Assembly: GCA_026826555.1 (NCBI GenBank)
Contig: JAKSZT010053769.1
Span: forward strand, 3,440,505 to 3,504,504
Source: Tolypeutes matacus
Lineage: Eukaryota; Chordata; Mammalia; Cingulata; Chlamyphoridae
Length of the DNA: 64,000 nucleotides
Direction: 5' to 3'
A program made the translations under genes and the position numbers. How positions within the stretch are numbered: position 1 is the first letter of the stretch; every line of letters begins with the position of its first letter. The notes below the pieces were generated by a model, which did not search any database, had not been told where the DNA came from, and saw only the letters and a program-made list of their open reading frames with translations. Positions 35,501-47,613 of the stretch are shown here, piece after piece.

Positions 35501-36223
35501 TAAATGGGACCTCCTAAAAATTAAACACTTTTGCACCTCACAGGACTTTGTCAAAAGGGTGAAAAGGCAGCTGACTCAATGGGAGAAAATATTTGGAAAT
35601 CACATGTCTGATAAGGGTTTAAGATCCATGATATACATAGAGATGTTACAACTCAACAATAAAATGACAAATGGGTTACAATTAAAAAATGGGCAAAAGA
35701 CTTGAATTGACAATTGTCCAAAGAAGAAATACCAATGGCAAAAAAACACATGAAAAAATGTGCAACATCGCTTATACTAGGGAAATGCAAATCAAAACTA
35801 CAATTAGATATCATTTCACACCTATCAGCTGGAGAAGATATGGAGAGTTAGGAATACTTATTCACCATTGTTGGGAATGCAGAATGGTACAGCTACTGTG
35901 GAGGACTGTTTGGCAGTTCCTAAAGAAGTTGAATATAGGTTTGCCACGTGACCCTGCAATACCACTACTGGGTATATACCCAGAAGAATTGAGAGCAGTG
36001 ACACGAATACACATCTGCACATCAATGTTCATAGCGGCGTTATTCATGATTGCCAAAAGCTGGAAACAACCCAAGTGTCCATCAACCAATGAATGGATAA
36101 ACAAAGTGGTGTATTCACACGATGGAATATCATTCATCTGTAAGAAGAAATGAAGTTGTAAAGCATATGACAACATGGATGAACCTGGAGGACATTATGT
36201 TAAGTGAAGCAAACCAGACATAA
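32505..36223 (+). pseudogene. L1 ORF2 relic (endonuclease and reverse transcriptase)
   Basis: ORF2 proteins nick target DNA and reverse-transcribe L1 RNA. The N-terminal endonuclease is recognisable from 32,520 (VNVTGLNSPIKRDRLTEWIK), with IITGDFNTPL and SRIDHMLG at 32,853-33,155. The reverse transcriptase follows: SPGPD region near 33,870, QGCLLS-type region near 34,437, and at 34,560-34,571 the catalytic FADD box reads FAND, a change of a catalytic Asp. Later conserved parts are [19 protein letters not shown] (34,880-34,937) and DPAIPLLGIYP (about 35,950). Stops, frameshifts and a 17-A run at 34,185-34,201 break it into many frames. It ends at the taa at 36,221-36,223. Confidence 0.9.
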
Positions 36224-36340
36224 AACGACAAATACTATATGACTGAATTACTATGAACTAAATGTATTGTGTAACATATTGTATGATTCCATTTACATAA
36301 AATATAAATATAAATCAATTTAAAAAGATGAAAAAAATAT

Positions 36341-37272
36341 ATACATATTATAATGGAATAGATTTCTACGATGGAGAATATAAAATATTAAGTTGATAGT
36401 CATTAATATTTCATATCTAGCATGTTTGTTTTCAATCTCATTAAACCTGTATAATTAAGAATCCAGGCTGAGACAAGTCCTTATGAATGAAATGGAATAT
36501 TTTTTAAAAATCACTGACATAACAAATTAGAAATTTCCATTATAAAGCTCAATATATTTGTTATCAACACAGAAGAATTCTCACTCCATAGTCAGAATAT
36601 TAGGGTCTCTAAAATTCTTTAAAAAATAAAAGGCTGTACAAATACATTTTCCTTTTCAATTTTAGTCAGGCTGGAGTTTAAGGTTAATCATTACAATCTA
36701 AAGGGGAGGGGGAGGGAAGAAATGTATACTATGCAACATTACTTACACAACTGTTAATGAAAGTAAAATTTCTTATCAAAAGAGTAATGATAACTACTTA
36801 AGCTGTTATAATTAGATTTGGCTAATAGTACTCCGCAGAGCAATGGTCCCTGAGGTGGCTTCCCAGGTAAAATTACCACCTACAAACAAATTAATGATTT
36901 ATTAATATGTATCAATAAATTAGGTTTGTTAAAAAATACTATGTAGCCATACAAATAAATTAATTTATGATTTCTTAAAAAAAAAAAAGTTAAGGAACTG
37001 TAGTCAATGCTAATCTATATGGTAAATTTTGTTAGGAACATTTCAGGTATGTGTGATATAAAATATTGAAATCCAACTTTCAGAAACATAATTTTCTATC
37101 CTTCATGCCTGGCAGAATTGTATTATTACATTTGTCGTACACAAATAAAAAAGAGCATGAAAATTATGTCCATTTCTACCACAATACCAGGCTTATATTT
37201 TCCCTAACTTATAAGAGATAAGATATCATTTAAATGTAGAAAATATTACACAGGCACTTTAAAAAGTACTTG
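36341..37272. other. No supportable gene
   Basis: AT-rich sequence without a recognisable feature. Confidence 0.5.
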
Positions 37273-37281
37273 TACTGTTTT

Positions 37282-37390
37282 TGTTTTCTTTTTTGACCTT
37301 TTTTTTTTTTTAGGAGGTACCAGGGATTGAACCCAGGACCTCGTATATGGGAAGCAGGCACTCAACCACTTGAGCTACATCTACTCCCCC
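37282..37390 (-). mobile_element. DAS SINE monomer
   Basis: On the minus strand: 'ggggagtagatgtagctcaa', a B-box region 'gggttcaatccctgg', 'tacctcctaaaa' and a poly(A) (plus-strand T-run 37,299-37,311). Flanks tactgtttt (37,273-37,281) and tactatttt (37,394-37,402) fit a target duplication with one mismatch. It has a single head only, unlike the copies at 15.5, 18.5 and 19.5 kb. Confidence 0.85.
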
Positions 37391-37402
37391 TCATACTATT
37401 TT

Positions 37403-39409
37403 AATAAAAATGAAAGAAGATAAATGAAATTGTATGAGGTTGGAAAAGCTTCAAACTATTCTCATTTGAAGAAATAAGAATTTTGTGCAAAGATAAACAA
37501 GCATAAGCCATACACTTGCTTAATAATACATTCTAATACAGTTCCATAATTAAACATCACTAATCACAGTCTAAACCCAAGTTCCAGGAAGTTGAATTAT
37601 ATCTAAATTGAATATTTCTCATAAGCTGGTAAAATGATCATCTTCTTTTATCATTTTGCAATGTATTAAACCCTCACAGGGGAGCACTATATACTCAGAG
37701 AGCAAGAAAGACAGTTTACAGGATGAAATACTAAGGATTTGCAATTTAAGAAAGAAAAACGAATTTAATGAGACAATGACCAACTAACTCCCAGGGTGAT
37801 TCATTTGACTAGTATAACTGGACCTGAACCAAAGATCTTTCTGCCCTGTCTTGTATCACCATTTCACAAGTGCCTCCCTCAAGGATTATATTAGGAAAGG
37901 AAACTAGAGAAATCATGCTTCTTCTGAACTATTGGTTAAAATAGGGTCATTCTCAACAATAGTCCTTTTTTGTCTCCTTAGGAAACAAAAAACTCTCCTT
38001 AGATCAAGAAAAATCAGACACATTGTATTGAGGGAAAAGGAAGACAAATGCTAACATTAAAGTAAATATAAGCAAATAATTTAGACTTGCCTCGTAGATA
38101 TTATTATATACTGGCTTTAGGAAGCTCTAAATTTCCCTCTGACCAGTGGGCTAGTGCTCCTAATTAGTCCATATATTAAAGGGAATTTTTAGACCCTAAA
38201 TAAATTAAAATAGGCTATTATAAATAAATACACGACAGAATCATAAATCACAAGTAACCCATAAAGTATGATATGATTACTTCTGTTAATTTATGGAATA
38301 CATTCTTTGTCTTATTTCCCTGAGAGCATTTTCATTCCATATTCTCCCGTTTTCATTGCAATGGCAAAAAGCAAACAATTAAAACTTAAATAATCAATGA
38401 AAAAATATTTAAGAAACTGGATGCTAGAGGGGAAACATTGGAATACAAGATCTTTAGACAATGTATACAAAATATAATTTTAACTGAAAGACATTTTTAA
38501 ATGTCTCACTATTGCCGATCAAGAGGCACCTGTACAGCATTGGCAAATGTTTAAAATATTACTTGAACCATTTATGTAACTCAGCAATGGCCACTGAATC
38601 CTTTGTGATCAAGACACTTAATTCATATTAAAATTTACACAATGAAATATAAATACTTACTATCTGTTTATACTACTTGTTTCTCTCTTATAAAATGTTT
38701 TGCTTAAAGTATTTCTTGTTGATTTTTAACCTTACAAGTACTCTTCTAACTCACTGAGTTTAATCTAAGTGTTTCCCAAAAAAGCTGTTGAGAACAAAGG
38801 ATGCGTTTTTCCTTAGAAATAATGCTTTCTATCAAAGGGTATCATACTTTCCCTGTGCCAAAACCTCAAGAGTCATAAAACATTCATATTAGGAACATTT
38901 GCTCATTGTCATACGCATCCCCCCCACCCAAACCCTTTTGATAATCAAAATATGTTTTCAAGTAGTTTATTTAAATACATAATAAAGTTTAACTAGAATA
39001 CTATAGTTTTTTTCCCTAACCTACTGAAATGCCATTTTATTCCAAACTCATTCAACTCAGGTTACAAAACAATGCTTTCTCCACCTCCCTCCCCAAATTG
39101 GCAGAAAGTGGCTGCTTTTCCACCTTCTACCCACCCTTACCTTGTGACCAAAAGGAAGTCTTTCCCAAATCCTCTTCCACCAGACACAAGGTAGTAGAGA
39201 CACTGGGGATCTTCCCCTCTGTAACCACATGAGGAGGTGTGGGCAGGGTGATTCTCTAGTAAGCTTGGAGCTCATTCTTCTGTAACTGAGTCTGCAGCTC
39301 ATGGTACAAGAGAGCTGCAGAGACTTGCTCCATCCTCAGAGAGTGGGGACAGTCGGAAGCAGTGTGGCATATGCCATGAGGAAAGGGTGGTTAGGGATAA
39401 AAAACTACT
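37403..39409. other. No supportable gene
   Basis: No gene or assignable repeat. The block 39,029-39,380 is GC-richer and has open frames on both strands, but I see no protein motif and cannot support an exon. Confidence 0.5.
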
Positions 39410-39585
39410 TTCCCTGAGCCAAATCTGCCAGATAATAGCTTAGTAGTTGCCAGGGAATGAGGATGGAAGAGGGGCAAGACTGCAAAGGGACACACAGGAA
39501 CTTTTTTGGTTCACAGAAATGTTTGATATAACTTGATTGTAGTGGTGGTTCCATAACTATACAGTAGTCAAAACTCATTTGGCCC
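39410..39585 (+). mobile_element. L1M 3' UTR fragment
   Basis: The order 'cttagtagttgccagggaat', 'gaggatggaagaggggcaag', 'ggaacttttttggttcacag', 'taacttgattgtagtggtgg' and 'cagtagtcaaaactcatttg' follows the 3' UTR of old mammalian L1 subfamilies in sense orientation. Confidence 0.7.
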
Positions 39586-40747
39586 AGGGGAAGTGGTTTG
39601 CCAACCTTTGTTAAAGCATCCACTACAAAACAAAAGCCAATTAATAAATCAGAAGTTACCTGTTTTTTTTTATGTATAACCACAGTTAAAAGAGTATTAA
39701 GTGAGGGGGAAATTAAGTGAGATATTCTTGGGTAATTTCATAATTAATCCTCAGAAACAGTTTTAAAAAAAAACTAATTTTCTGTCAGATTGGGTTCTAT
39801 AATTGACAAACTAGAATCCAAAAGAAATCTATCTAGTCCAATCTTCTCATTTTAAATGTAGAGTATTTGAAGTTCAAAATTACAGAATTAGAGGAAAAAA
39901 TGTCAGCATCTAGTTCTAATTTTATATTTTTTAACATAAGATACCCAAACAACCACAAAATACTTAAGTTGTATAACTTCAGTTTTTAAAATGTAAAGCA
40001 TAAACATTTATATGGAATTCTTTAAAGAAAAGCCAATGGACTTTATTTAGAATTATATCTTTAAATTGAATACATATCAAACAGGACCCCAAAGTAATCC
40101 TTACATCATTCAGCAAAAAGCGCTAATTATAAGATCAAAAGAATCCATAACTATTTTCATCCTACTTCTTGGAGGTAAAGCAACTAAACTGTTAAACATT
40201 TCCACACTTTTTCTTCTCTGATTAGAAAGTACACCTAAGGTTTCCAACTAAGAATATAGGTAATTTTTGTTTTTCAAGCAACATCTGGAAATTCTTCATA
40301 GTTATACGCTCATATGGCTCAGTGGAAATGTACTACATTTTTAAGGCAGTCCATGGAAACCAGGGAAAATGTTTCTTGGAGGCAAAGGCTCAACATGAAA
40401 GTTAATGAATTGAATTTGTGTGTATACATAAAGGAAAGTTTAAAAACTGGAATTATTTGTAAAACTTGCTGTTTAGAAGCCTTAAACTGATTTTGAGCCT
40501 AATATAACCCTAAATCACAAAACCCTCAAAAATATTTTAATTTAAAATTAATAAAAGATTAACAGTGGGAAAAAAATGCCACCATTTCCTGATATACTAT
40601 TTGTTTCATTAAAGTGTTTCCACTTTTAATTATGCTTTCATAAATACTACTTGTTTTAAAAAGATACGAAACTGCAAGGGAACGACCAGCACTTCTTAAG
40701 TACCTACATTGCTCGAATTCCATCTTCATCTGTACTGAAAATAAAAA
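39586..40747. other. No supportable gene
   Basis: AT-rich sequence. Nothing I can assign. Confidence 0.5.
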
Positions 40748-40754
40748 TAACAGA

Positions 40755-40852
40755 GGGGGGGCGGATGTGGCTCAAATGGTTGGGCGTCCATCTGCCATAT
40801 GGAGGAACCTGGGTTCGATCCCCGGGACTTCCCGGTAAAAAAAATATATATA
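40755..40852 (+). mobile_element. DAS SINE monomer with intact Pol III boxes
   Basis: The single head carries an A-box-like TGGCTCAAATGG (40,768-40,779) and a B box GGTTCGATCCC (40,812-40,822), which matches the RNA polymerase III consensus closely. It ends 'cccggtaaaaaaaatatata'. The duplication taacaga at 40,748-40,754 and 40,853-40,859 is exact. It looks the least decayed of the five DAS copies. Transcription is not shown by the sequence. Confidence 0.9.
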
Positions 40853-40859
40853 TAACAGA

Positions 40860-42199
40860 TACAAGGATTTATACCTTTTTCCATCTTGTTTCTCTGTGCC
40901 TACAATCACCCACAGACTAATGAACTGTGAGAACATTGGTTTCAGTACAAAATTTCAACACCTAACTCTGTAGGTTTTTTTGAAGTTTTAAAAAATGGTA
41001 GTGCTCTACTCTTTTTCTATCATATTATTTTATTCTTTCTAAATAAAAAAAAAAAAAAAAGCAATTGCATTCCCTATTCCCTAAGTCAGTCTACAAAATG
41101 GCAATAATAAGAAAACAAGGTTTTAATACATTATTTGAAATTTTTACATTTATGTTAACATATGTAGTGAAAAAAAAAAAAGAAAACTTGCAACAAATTC
41201 CTTGGATTCAGAGGCACAATGATTTTGGTATTTCTTTTAGATTTCTCTAGGCTTTTATTTGAAATTGGATGGAAAATTATCTTTCCCATTGAAGGTGCAG
41301 GTGACTGTGTATTTCAGAAAATGGTGGAACAATTTAGGAGGCATATATCTAAAGAAAGTCTTCAAAGATTTATTTTGGGGATTCCCACTTATTGTGGGAA
41401 TGATGGAGCCCTAAATTGTCAACGTTTTTTATCTCATTACTAATTGTGACTAGAGGTAGTTAGGGTTATACAGCCTATGTATCCTGAATATATTAGGTTC
41501 TATACCCTACTTTCTCAATGAATAACCTCCAGTACTGCCTCTCAAAGCGTCACTGTATTAAGAGAAAAAGATTCCAACTATGTTCTTTGGGAAGAAAAAT
41601 GTATACACTGAAATGATAAAATATTTAAATAGAAAAGACATGGCAGAGTGCCAGTTTAATTACTACAGAAAATTGTTTTACCCATGAGTCATTTTGGACA
41701 TAAAACTTTTGAACATTTTCTGATCAGTCCCAATGCCTCTGAACTCTGACAAGATCCAAAGCAATGCTATGACTCAAATCTAAAATACAGTCCAAAACCA
41801 GATTTTGCTTTAACAGAGTCAAGGTTACCATTTTTTCTCATTATTCTTGTTATTCTCATTATTGAGAACATGAGTTTACCAATTTGGGGGGGGGGGGAGC
41901 AGTTTTTTCATAAAATTTTTAAAAATCTCATGCAGTCTTTAATGGATATATCATCAAGAATTTGGTTATAATAGAGACAAATTTCATTTGAACATTTCTT
42001 ATAATGATTTCAAATTTATATAAAACTCAACAATTGCAATTTCAAATCTATAGCCTTCTAGTGCTATAAATTCATGCATGAGGTCCCTGGGAGCCAGAGA
42101 GTATAAGGGAAATCATGGAGAAGATAAAGCAGAAGGAAAGAGAGTCCATAAATCCACACATGGCAACCCAGGTTCAACTTTGATTATTGTACATGTATA
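40860..42199. other. No supportable gene
   Basis: AT-rich, with A-runs at 41,044-41,060 and about 41,170-41,181 and a 12-G run at 41,886-41,897. The frames at 41,065-41,443 show no motif. Confidence 0.5.
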
Positions 42200-45120
42200 G
42201 AACTGACCTAAATCAATACTGCAGAGGATCTGAGAACTAAACTATGATGTAGACCACTGCCTACATCTAGACTGGCCCTGGTTGCACACATGTAGTGCAG
42301 CCCAAATACCACTGCAAAGGCTTGACAATCTAAACTGGCATCAGAACCACAGCTTACATATAGGAGCCAGGAGGGGATTTGTAATCTGAACATAACTGGG
42401 TGGATTGTCTGTTAAAACAAAACAATTCAACATTCTTGATAAGGTTCAACAGGATTTAGAATGTCATAATATTCAAAATTTTCAAGATAAAAAAAAAATC
42501 GCTCAGCTTACAAGAAAACAGGAAAATCTCAACTTTTAAGTGAAAAAAATAATCAAAAGACACTAACCTTAAGATGACCTAGATGGTAGAATTATCAAAG
42601 ACTTTTAAGCAGATATAAAAATCATATACATGAAGCAACAGTGAAGCTCTTGAACAGAACAACAGATATTCTTAGCAAAAGAAATATAAATTATAAAAAA
42701 AGAAATAAAGAGAAATTTAAAGCCTAAAAATACAAGAACTGAGATATGGGCTGGATGAGCTCAACAGGTGAAGGAAGAAGACGAGAGAGGAAAAAGTCAG
42801 CGACTATCAAGATAGACCAATAAAAACTACCAAATCCAAACAAAAGAAAGAAAAATGATTGAAAACAAATGAACAGATCCCCAGTGGCCTGAGACAATTA
42901 AAAAAAAAAAAAATCATACATACTTGTCCTTAGAGACTCAGAAAAAAGTGGGGCAGAAAAAAAGTCTTTTAGGAAATAATGACTTCCCAAATTTGGTGAG
43001 AAGCATAAATTAGCCGAGTCAAGAAGCCCAGCAAACTGCAAACAGGATAAATGCAAAGAAAATCATGGCTATACACATCATTAATCAAAGAGTTGAAAGG
43101 AAGAAAATACCTTGAAAGCAGCCAGGGGAAAATGAGGTTAATGGTTTGAATGACTTCAGATTTCTTAATAGAAACCATAGAAGTTTCTACACTGCAACAA
43201 CATTCTTAAAATACTGATAGAAAAAAAACACAAAACTGTCAACCTTGAATTCCATAACCAGTAAAAATATCCTCCAGGAACGAAGGCAAAATAACAAATT
43301 TCTCAAATGTGTGAAAACTAAGAAAATTATTTGTCAGCCGACCTGCTATAAAAGAAATTTTATGAATAAATAAAGGAAATTCTTCAGGAAGAAGAGAAAT
43401 GATGCAGGAGGAGAACTTGGGAGTTCAGGAATGGAGGCAGAGCAACAGAATTGGCAAATATCTGGTAAATATAACAGACTATTTTTCTCCTCTTAAGTTT
43501 GTTAAAATATGAATTACTGTGAAAAGCAAAAATTATAATGTTGTTGGTGGGGTTTCGGTGTACATAGATGTAATACCTATGATAACTACGATATAAAGAG
43601 GGAACAGTAAAGGGACCTAAATGGTTGTAAGATTTCTATATTTTACCTGAAGTAACAAAATGTTAAATTTGAGTGAAAGTTTAGGTATGTACATTGTAAG
43701 AAAGTAACCAATAAAAAACAAATGAAAAAAAAAAAACAATTAGATAAATTAAATTGGAATACTAACAAATAGTAAAACAATTCAAAAGAATGCAGGAAAG
43801 AGGAAACAGAAGAATGAAAAACGGGAGACAAAGAAAACAAAGTGTTAGATCTATATCTGAACATGTCAATAATTACATTAAATGCAAATAGTCTAAACAT
43901 ACCTGATAAAAGGCAGAAATTGTCAGATTGGACTTAAAAAACAAAAACAAACAAAACAAAATAAAAAAGAATATTCTGTCTACAAGAAATCCATAGTTAA
44001 TAAAATATCAATAAGTTAAAAAGATGATGGAAAAATAAACCATGCCAACACCAAAAGAAATTTCAAGTGGCGATATTAATTTTAGAAGAAGAAACCTTCA
44101 GAACAAAGAAAATTACCAAGGATAAACAGGGGCATTATATAATGAGTAAAGAGCCAATTTTCAAAGAGACATAACCTTCCTAAATGTGCGAGCAACTAAC
44201 AGCAGAGCGTAAAAATATGTGAAGCAATTATGTATTGTACACCACCATCCCAGAATCCTCAGGACTGGGGAATGAACCATGGACTAAAGTAGACTTACTG
44301 TTATCTTACTATAGACTTATTATGATTCTAGCAATGGAAGAAATTATATCATGATGTGGAGGCAGTGGCCACTGGAGGTTCTGAAGGCAGGGAGAGGGAA
44401 AAACAGGTGTAATACGGGGGCATTTAGGGAACTTGGGAATTGTCCTGAATGACATTGCAATGACAGATACAGGCCATTATAAATCTTGCCATAACCTACA
44501 GAATTGTGTGGTAGAGAGCATAAACTACAACATATAAACTTTAACCCATGCTCAGTGGCAATGCTCCAAAATGTGTTCATCATTGCAATGATTGTACTGC
44601 ACTAATGAAGGATGTTGTTAATGTTAATGTGGGAGGTGTGGAGAGCGGGGTATATCGGAATCCCCTATATTTTTTGTGATATTTGCATAATCTAAGTATC
44701 TTTAAAAAAAAAAAAAAAAGAATTATAAAGCAACCCTCCCCCCCCAAAATACATGAAGCAAAACTGATAAAACTGAATGGAGATACAGACAAACCCACAA
44801 TTATCCTTGGAAATATTAAAATTACTCACTAAGTAATTGGTAAAACAAGTACACAGAAAATTAGCAAGGATATTAAAGCCTTGAAAAACACACTCAACTG
44901 CCTTGGCCTAATTGCCATTCATAGAATACTCCATCAAACAACAGCAGAAAACATATTATTTTACCCATAAATAGACTGTCTCCTGTCTTCTAAAACAAAC
45001 TTAAAGCAATTTAAAAGAACTGAAATCATATATTTCAATCATGGTATTAGCAGTCTTGTCCAAACTCTGTGAAAATTTGGGAAAACTAATATCTAATGTG
45101 TACACTATAGAACCATCATT
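42200..45120 (+). mobile_element. Ancient L1 (L1ME/HAL1-like), with nested insertion
   Basis: A leader-like stretch is followed by an ORF1 relic (about 42,420-43,470). Its landmarks in order are 'aaccttaagatgacctagat', 'atccccagtggcctgagaca', 'aataatgacttcccaaattt', 'cttgaaagcagccaggggaa', 'gaattccataaccagtaaaa' and 'ttatttgtcagccgacctgc'. An intergenic stretch ('aagggacctaaatggttgta') leads to the ORF2 start at about 43,865 ('atgtcaataattacattaaa') and the endonuclease region. It is interrupted at 44,228-44,745 and resumes with 'aaaactgataaaactgaatg' through about 45,120. No frame is intact. The ORF1-to-ORF2 layout excludes a pure half-L1 (HAL1) without ORF2. Confidence 0.8.
44228..44745 (+). 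mobile_element. Younger L1-type 3' UTR nested in the old L1
   Basis: Sense-strand 3' UTR of the same family as 52,800-53,721 and the reverse of 56,282-57,960: 'actaaagtagacttactgtt', 'cagtggccactggaggttct', 'gacagatacaggccattata', 'gaatcccctatattttttgt', 'aatctaagtatctttaaaaa', then a poly(A). The host sequence is duplicated around it: aaaatatgtgaagcaa (44,212-44,227) and aaaatacatgaagcaa (44,746-44,761), 14 of 16 identical. After the A-run, 26 further bases precede the duplicate, so the tail is longer than the pure A-run. Minus-strand frames here are incidental. Confidence 0.8.
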
Positions 45121-45713
45121 GATAAACAGACCAAAATAAAACAAAAAAAAAATGTGTTTATGATGGAGTACCTTCTGCTTACCAAGCCTCTATGCAACTA
45201 CAGAACCATAATTGTGTGAAGCAGTTAAAACTACAGATGTGGAGATCAGATGATTAGTTAGGACTAGAGATACACACTTGAGAGTCATCTACATGAGGAT
45301 AAAGGTGTAAATGTAAGAACTAGAAGTAAAGGATATATACTTATCTTACAGAATACTATATACTATTCTACACTAAAAAGATTGAATTGAAATGATATAA
45401 ACAAGCAAACCTAGAACATTTAATTGTGAAAAAACACACTAATTCCAATGAAATGTTTTCTTCATATAATCTAAACTATCTTTTCTTTTGGAAAAAAGTA
45501 CAGGTGGCTGTAAACAGCAATTATAATATAACAATTTTCTAAAACTAGGCATTTTTCTTATGTGGGACATGAAATGGAGGGCTATGTTCCTTCTAGATTG
45601 TTTCATAAACCTACTATAACAATTGTGGTTCCTCCAATCTTTTGCAGTGACTAAGCAAAAATTTTTTCTTATATTTCTGTACATCCAATGTACTAATATT
45701 TAACATAAAATGC
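45121..45713. other. No supportable gene
   Basis: Unassigned sequence between the old L1 and the ERVL relic. Confidence 0.45.
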
Positions 45714-47159
45714 AGATGCAGAGACCCACACTCAGCCCCTGATATGGCACCATTCCTCGAGGTGACCAGCCTGCTACCTGGTGGCAGGTTGACTATATTG
45801 GGCCACTTCCACCATGAAGGGACAGTAATTTATTTTAACTGGAATAGACACATACTCTGGATATGGGTTTGTATATCTGGCACACAATGCTTCTTCCAAA
45901 ACTATCATCCGTGGACTTACCAAATGTCTTATCTACCGCCATGGCATTCCACACAGCATTGCTTCTAATCAAGGAACCCATTTCACAGCAAATGATGTGT
46001 GGGAATGGGCATATGCCCATGGAATTCACTGGTCTTACCATGCTCCCCATCACCCTGAAGCATCTGGATTAATAGAACAGTGGAATGGCCTTTTGAAGAC
46101 TCAATTACAGTGCCAACTAGGTGGCAATACCTTGCAGGGCTGGGGCAATGTTCTCTAGGAGGCTGTGTATGCTCTAAATCAGCGTCCTCTCTATGGTGCT
46201 GTTTCTCCCATAGCCAGGATTCGTGGGTCAAGGAATCAAGGGGTGGAAATGGAAGTGGCACCACTCACTATTACCCCTAGTGACCCACTAGGAAAATTTT
46301 TGCTTCCTGTCCCTGAAACCTTAAGCTCTGTTGCTATACAGGTTTTAGCCCAAAAGGAGGAGTCCTGCCACCAGGGAACACAATGATTCTATTGAACGGA
46401 AGTTAAGACTGCCACCTGGCCACTTTGGGCTCCTCTTACCTGTGACTCAACAGGCAAAGAAGGGAATTACTGTACTGGCTGGGGTGATTGAGCCTGACTA
46501 TCAATGGGAAATAGGACTACTTCTACATAATGGGGGTAAAGAAGAGTTTACCTGGAATGCAGGAGATCCTCTAGGGCATCTCCTAGTCCTGCCATGCCCT
46601 GTGATTAAAGTCAATGGAAAATTGCAACAAACCACTTCAAGCAGGACTAACAATGGCCCAGAATCTTCGGGAATGAAAGTTTGGGTCACCCCACCAGGCA
46701 AAGAACCATGACCAGCTGAAGTGCTTGCTGAAGGTAACGGGAACATGGAATGGGTAGTGGAAGAAGATAGTGACAAATATGAACTTCAACCATGTGACCA
46801 GTTACAGAAATGAGGACTGTAATAGTCATGAACCCTTCTTCCTTGTTTCATTATGAGTATGACTGTATATGTACACAAAACGAATTTCTTGTTTTCTTCC
46901 TCAACCTTTTCCCCTATCATATGAAAAGTTTTATTAATTTCATGTCATAATATTTAAGGACGTCAAGTTTAAGAGTGAATATTACCCAAGGACCTGCACC
47001 CTATTCTGTGGGGAATTAATGTGTTTCCGGTTGTACGCAGGGGAGTTGAACTTTGTTAGGCAGAAATATGTATGTATGCTTGTCTGTTATTGTTTTTACT
47101 TAGAGACTAAGTATGGATTAGGGTAATGTGTATGGATGCCGAGTTGACAAGGGGTGGAC
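45714..47159 (+). pseudogene. ERVL endogenous retrovirus: pol 3' relic (integrase and dUTPase)
   Basis: This is an old genomic copy of a class III (ERVL) retrovirus, cut off at its 5' side. The integrase core is recognisable: the first catalytic Asp codon is at 45,791-45,793, followed by a frameshift. The second expected Asp is replaced by Asn (aat, 45,967-45,969), and the Glu is kept at 46,075-46,077 with the normal 35-residue spacing. Downstream (about 46,400-46,800) comes a dUTPase-like domain with the motif GVIEPDYQWEIG. A dUTPase placed after integrase is characteristic of ERVL. Frames are interrupted by several stops and shifts. No envelope gene is seen: an untranslated stretch leads to a purine-rich tract (aaggggtgga) just before the LTR. 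Confidence 0.85.
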
Positions 47160-47613
47160 TGTGATGGTTAGACTAATGTGTCAACTTGGCCAGGTAATTG
47201 TGTCCAGGTGTTAGGTCCAGCAAGCACTGGGCTAATTGTAATACAAGAGTATTTATGGATTTGGCTCACCAGTGAATTTACTGCATGGATAGCTGATTAC
47301 ATCTGCATCAATCAGGGAGATTGTATCAGCAATGGGTGGCGCTTTCATCCAATCAGTTGAATGCCTTAAAAGGGGAAGTGATTTCAACATTCAGAGAGAA
47401 TTTCCCAGCTCGTCTTTGGACAGCCAACTTCTCCCAGAAACTCATCAAGGACCTTTTATTGGACTTTCATCGGAGCCCCTGGCTTGCAGCCTGCCCATAG
47501 AACCTGGACTTGTGCATCTCCACAGTTGCATGAGAGACTTTTATATAAAATCTCATATTATTGACAGATATCTCCTATTGATCCTGTTTCCCAAGAGAAC
47601 CCTGACTAATACA
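47160..47613 (+). mobile_element. ERVL 3' LTR (MLT2-like)
   Basis: It begins TGTGATGGTTAGACTAATGTG directly after the polypurine tract and ends 'gagaaccctgactaataca', both typical of MLT2/ERVL LTRs. It is in the same orientation as the integrase-dUTPase relic, so it is the 3' LTR of that provirus. The 5' LTR, gag and most of pol are missing from the window. The open frames inside are incidental. Confidence 0.85.

Larger units (their letters stand above)
29586..36340 (+). mobile_element. Nearly full-length inactive L1 LINE
   Basis: This holds an L1 from a 5' UTR beginning 'gaaagatggcagactagaag' (about 29,586) through ORF1, ORF2 and a short 3' UTR that ends in an A-rich stretch near 36,320-36,340. 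Excluding a 0.8-kb foreign insertion at 31,033-31,827, the length is close to 6 kb, as usual for a complete mammalian L1. Both ORFs are broken by stops, frameshifts and deletions. A weak candidate target duplication is aaatgtattaca (29,574-29,585) against aaatatataca near 36,335, not firm. Confidence 0.9.

Noticed and set aside
39029..39380. GC-richer block with frames on both strands, considered as a possible exon
   Set aside because: No convincing splice sites flanking a conserved frame and no protein motif; left as unassigned.
40768..40822. A and B boxes considered as a genuine tRNA gene
   Set aside because: The body does not close into a tRNA cloverleaf that I could trace, and it has a SINE tail and target duplication.
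41382..41405. Small inverted repeat attcccac/gtgggaat with a 5-base loop
   Set aside because: An 8-bp stem is expected by chance in 64 kb and has no terminator or element context.
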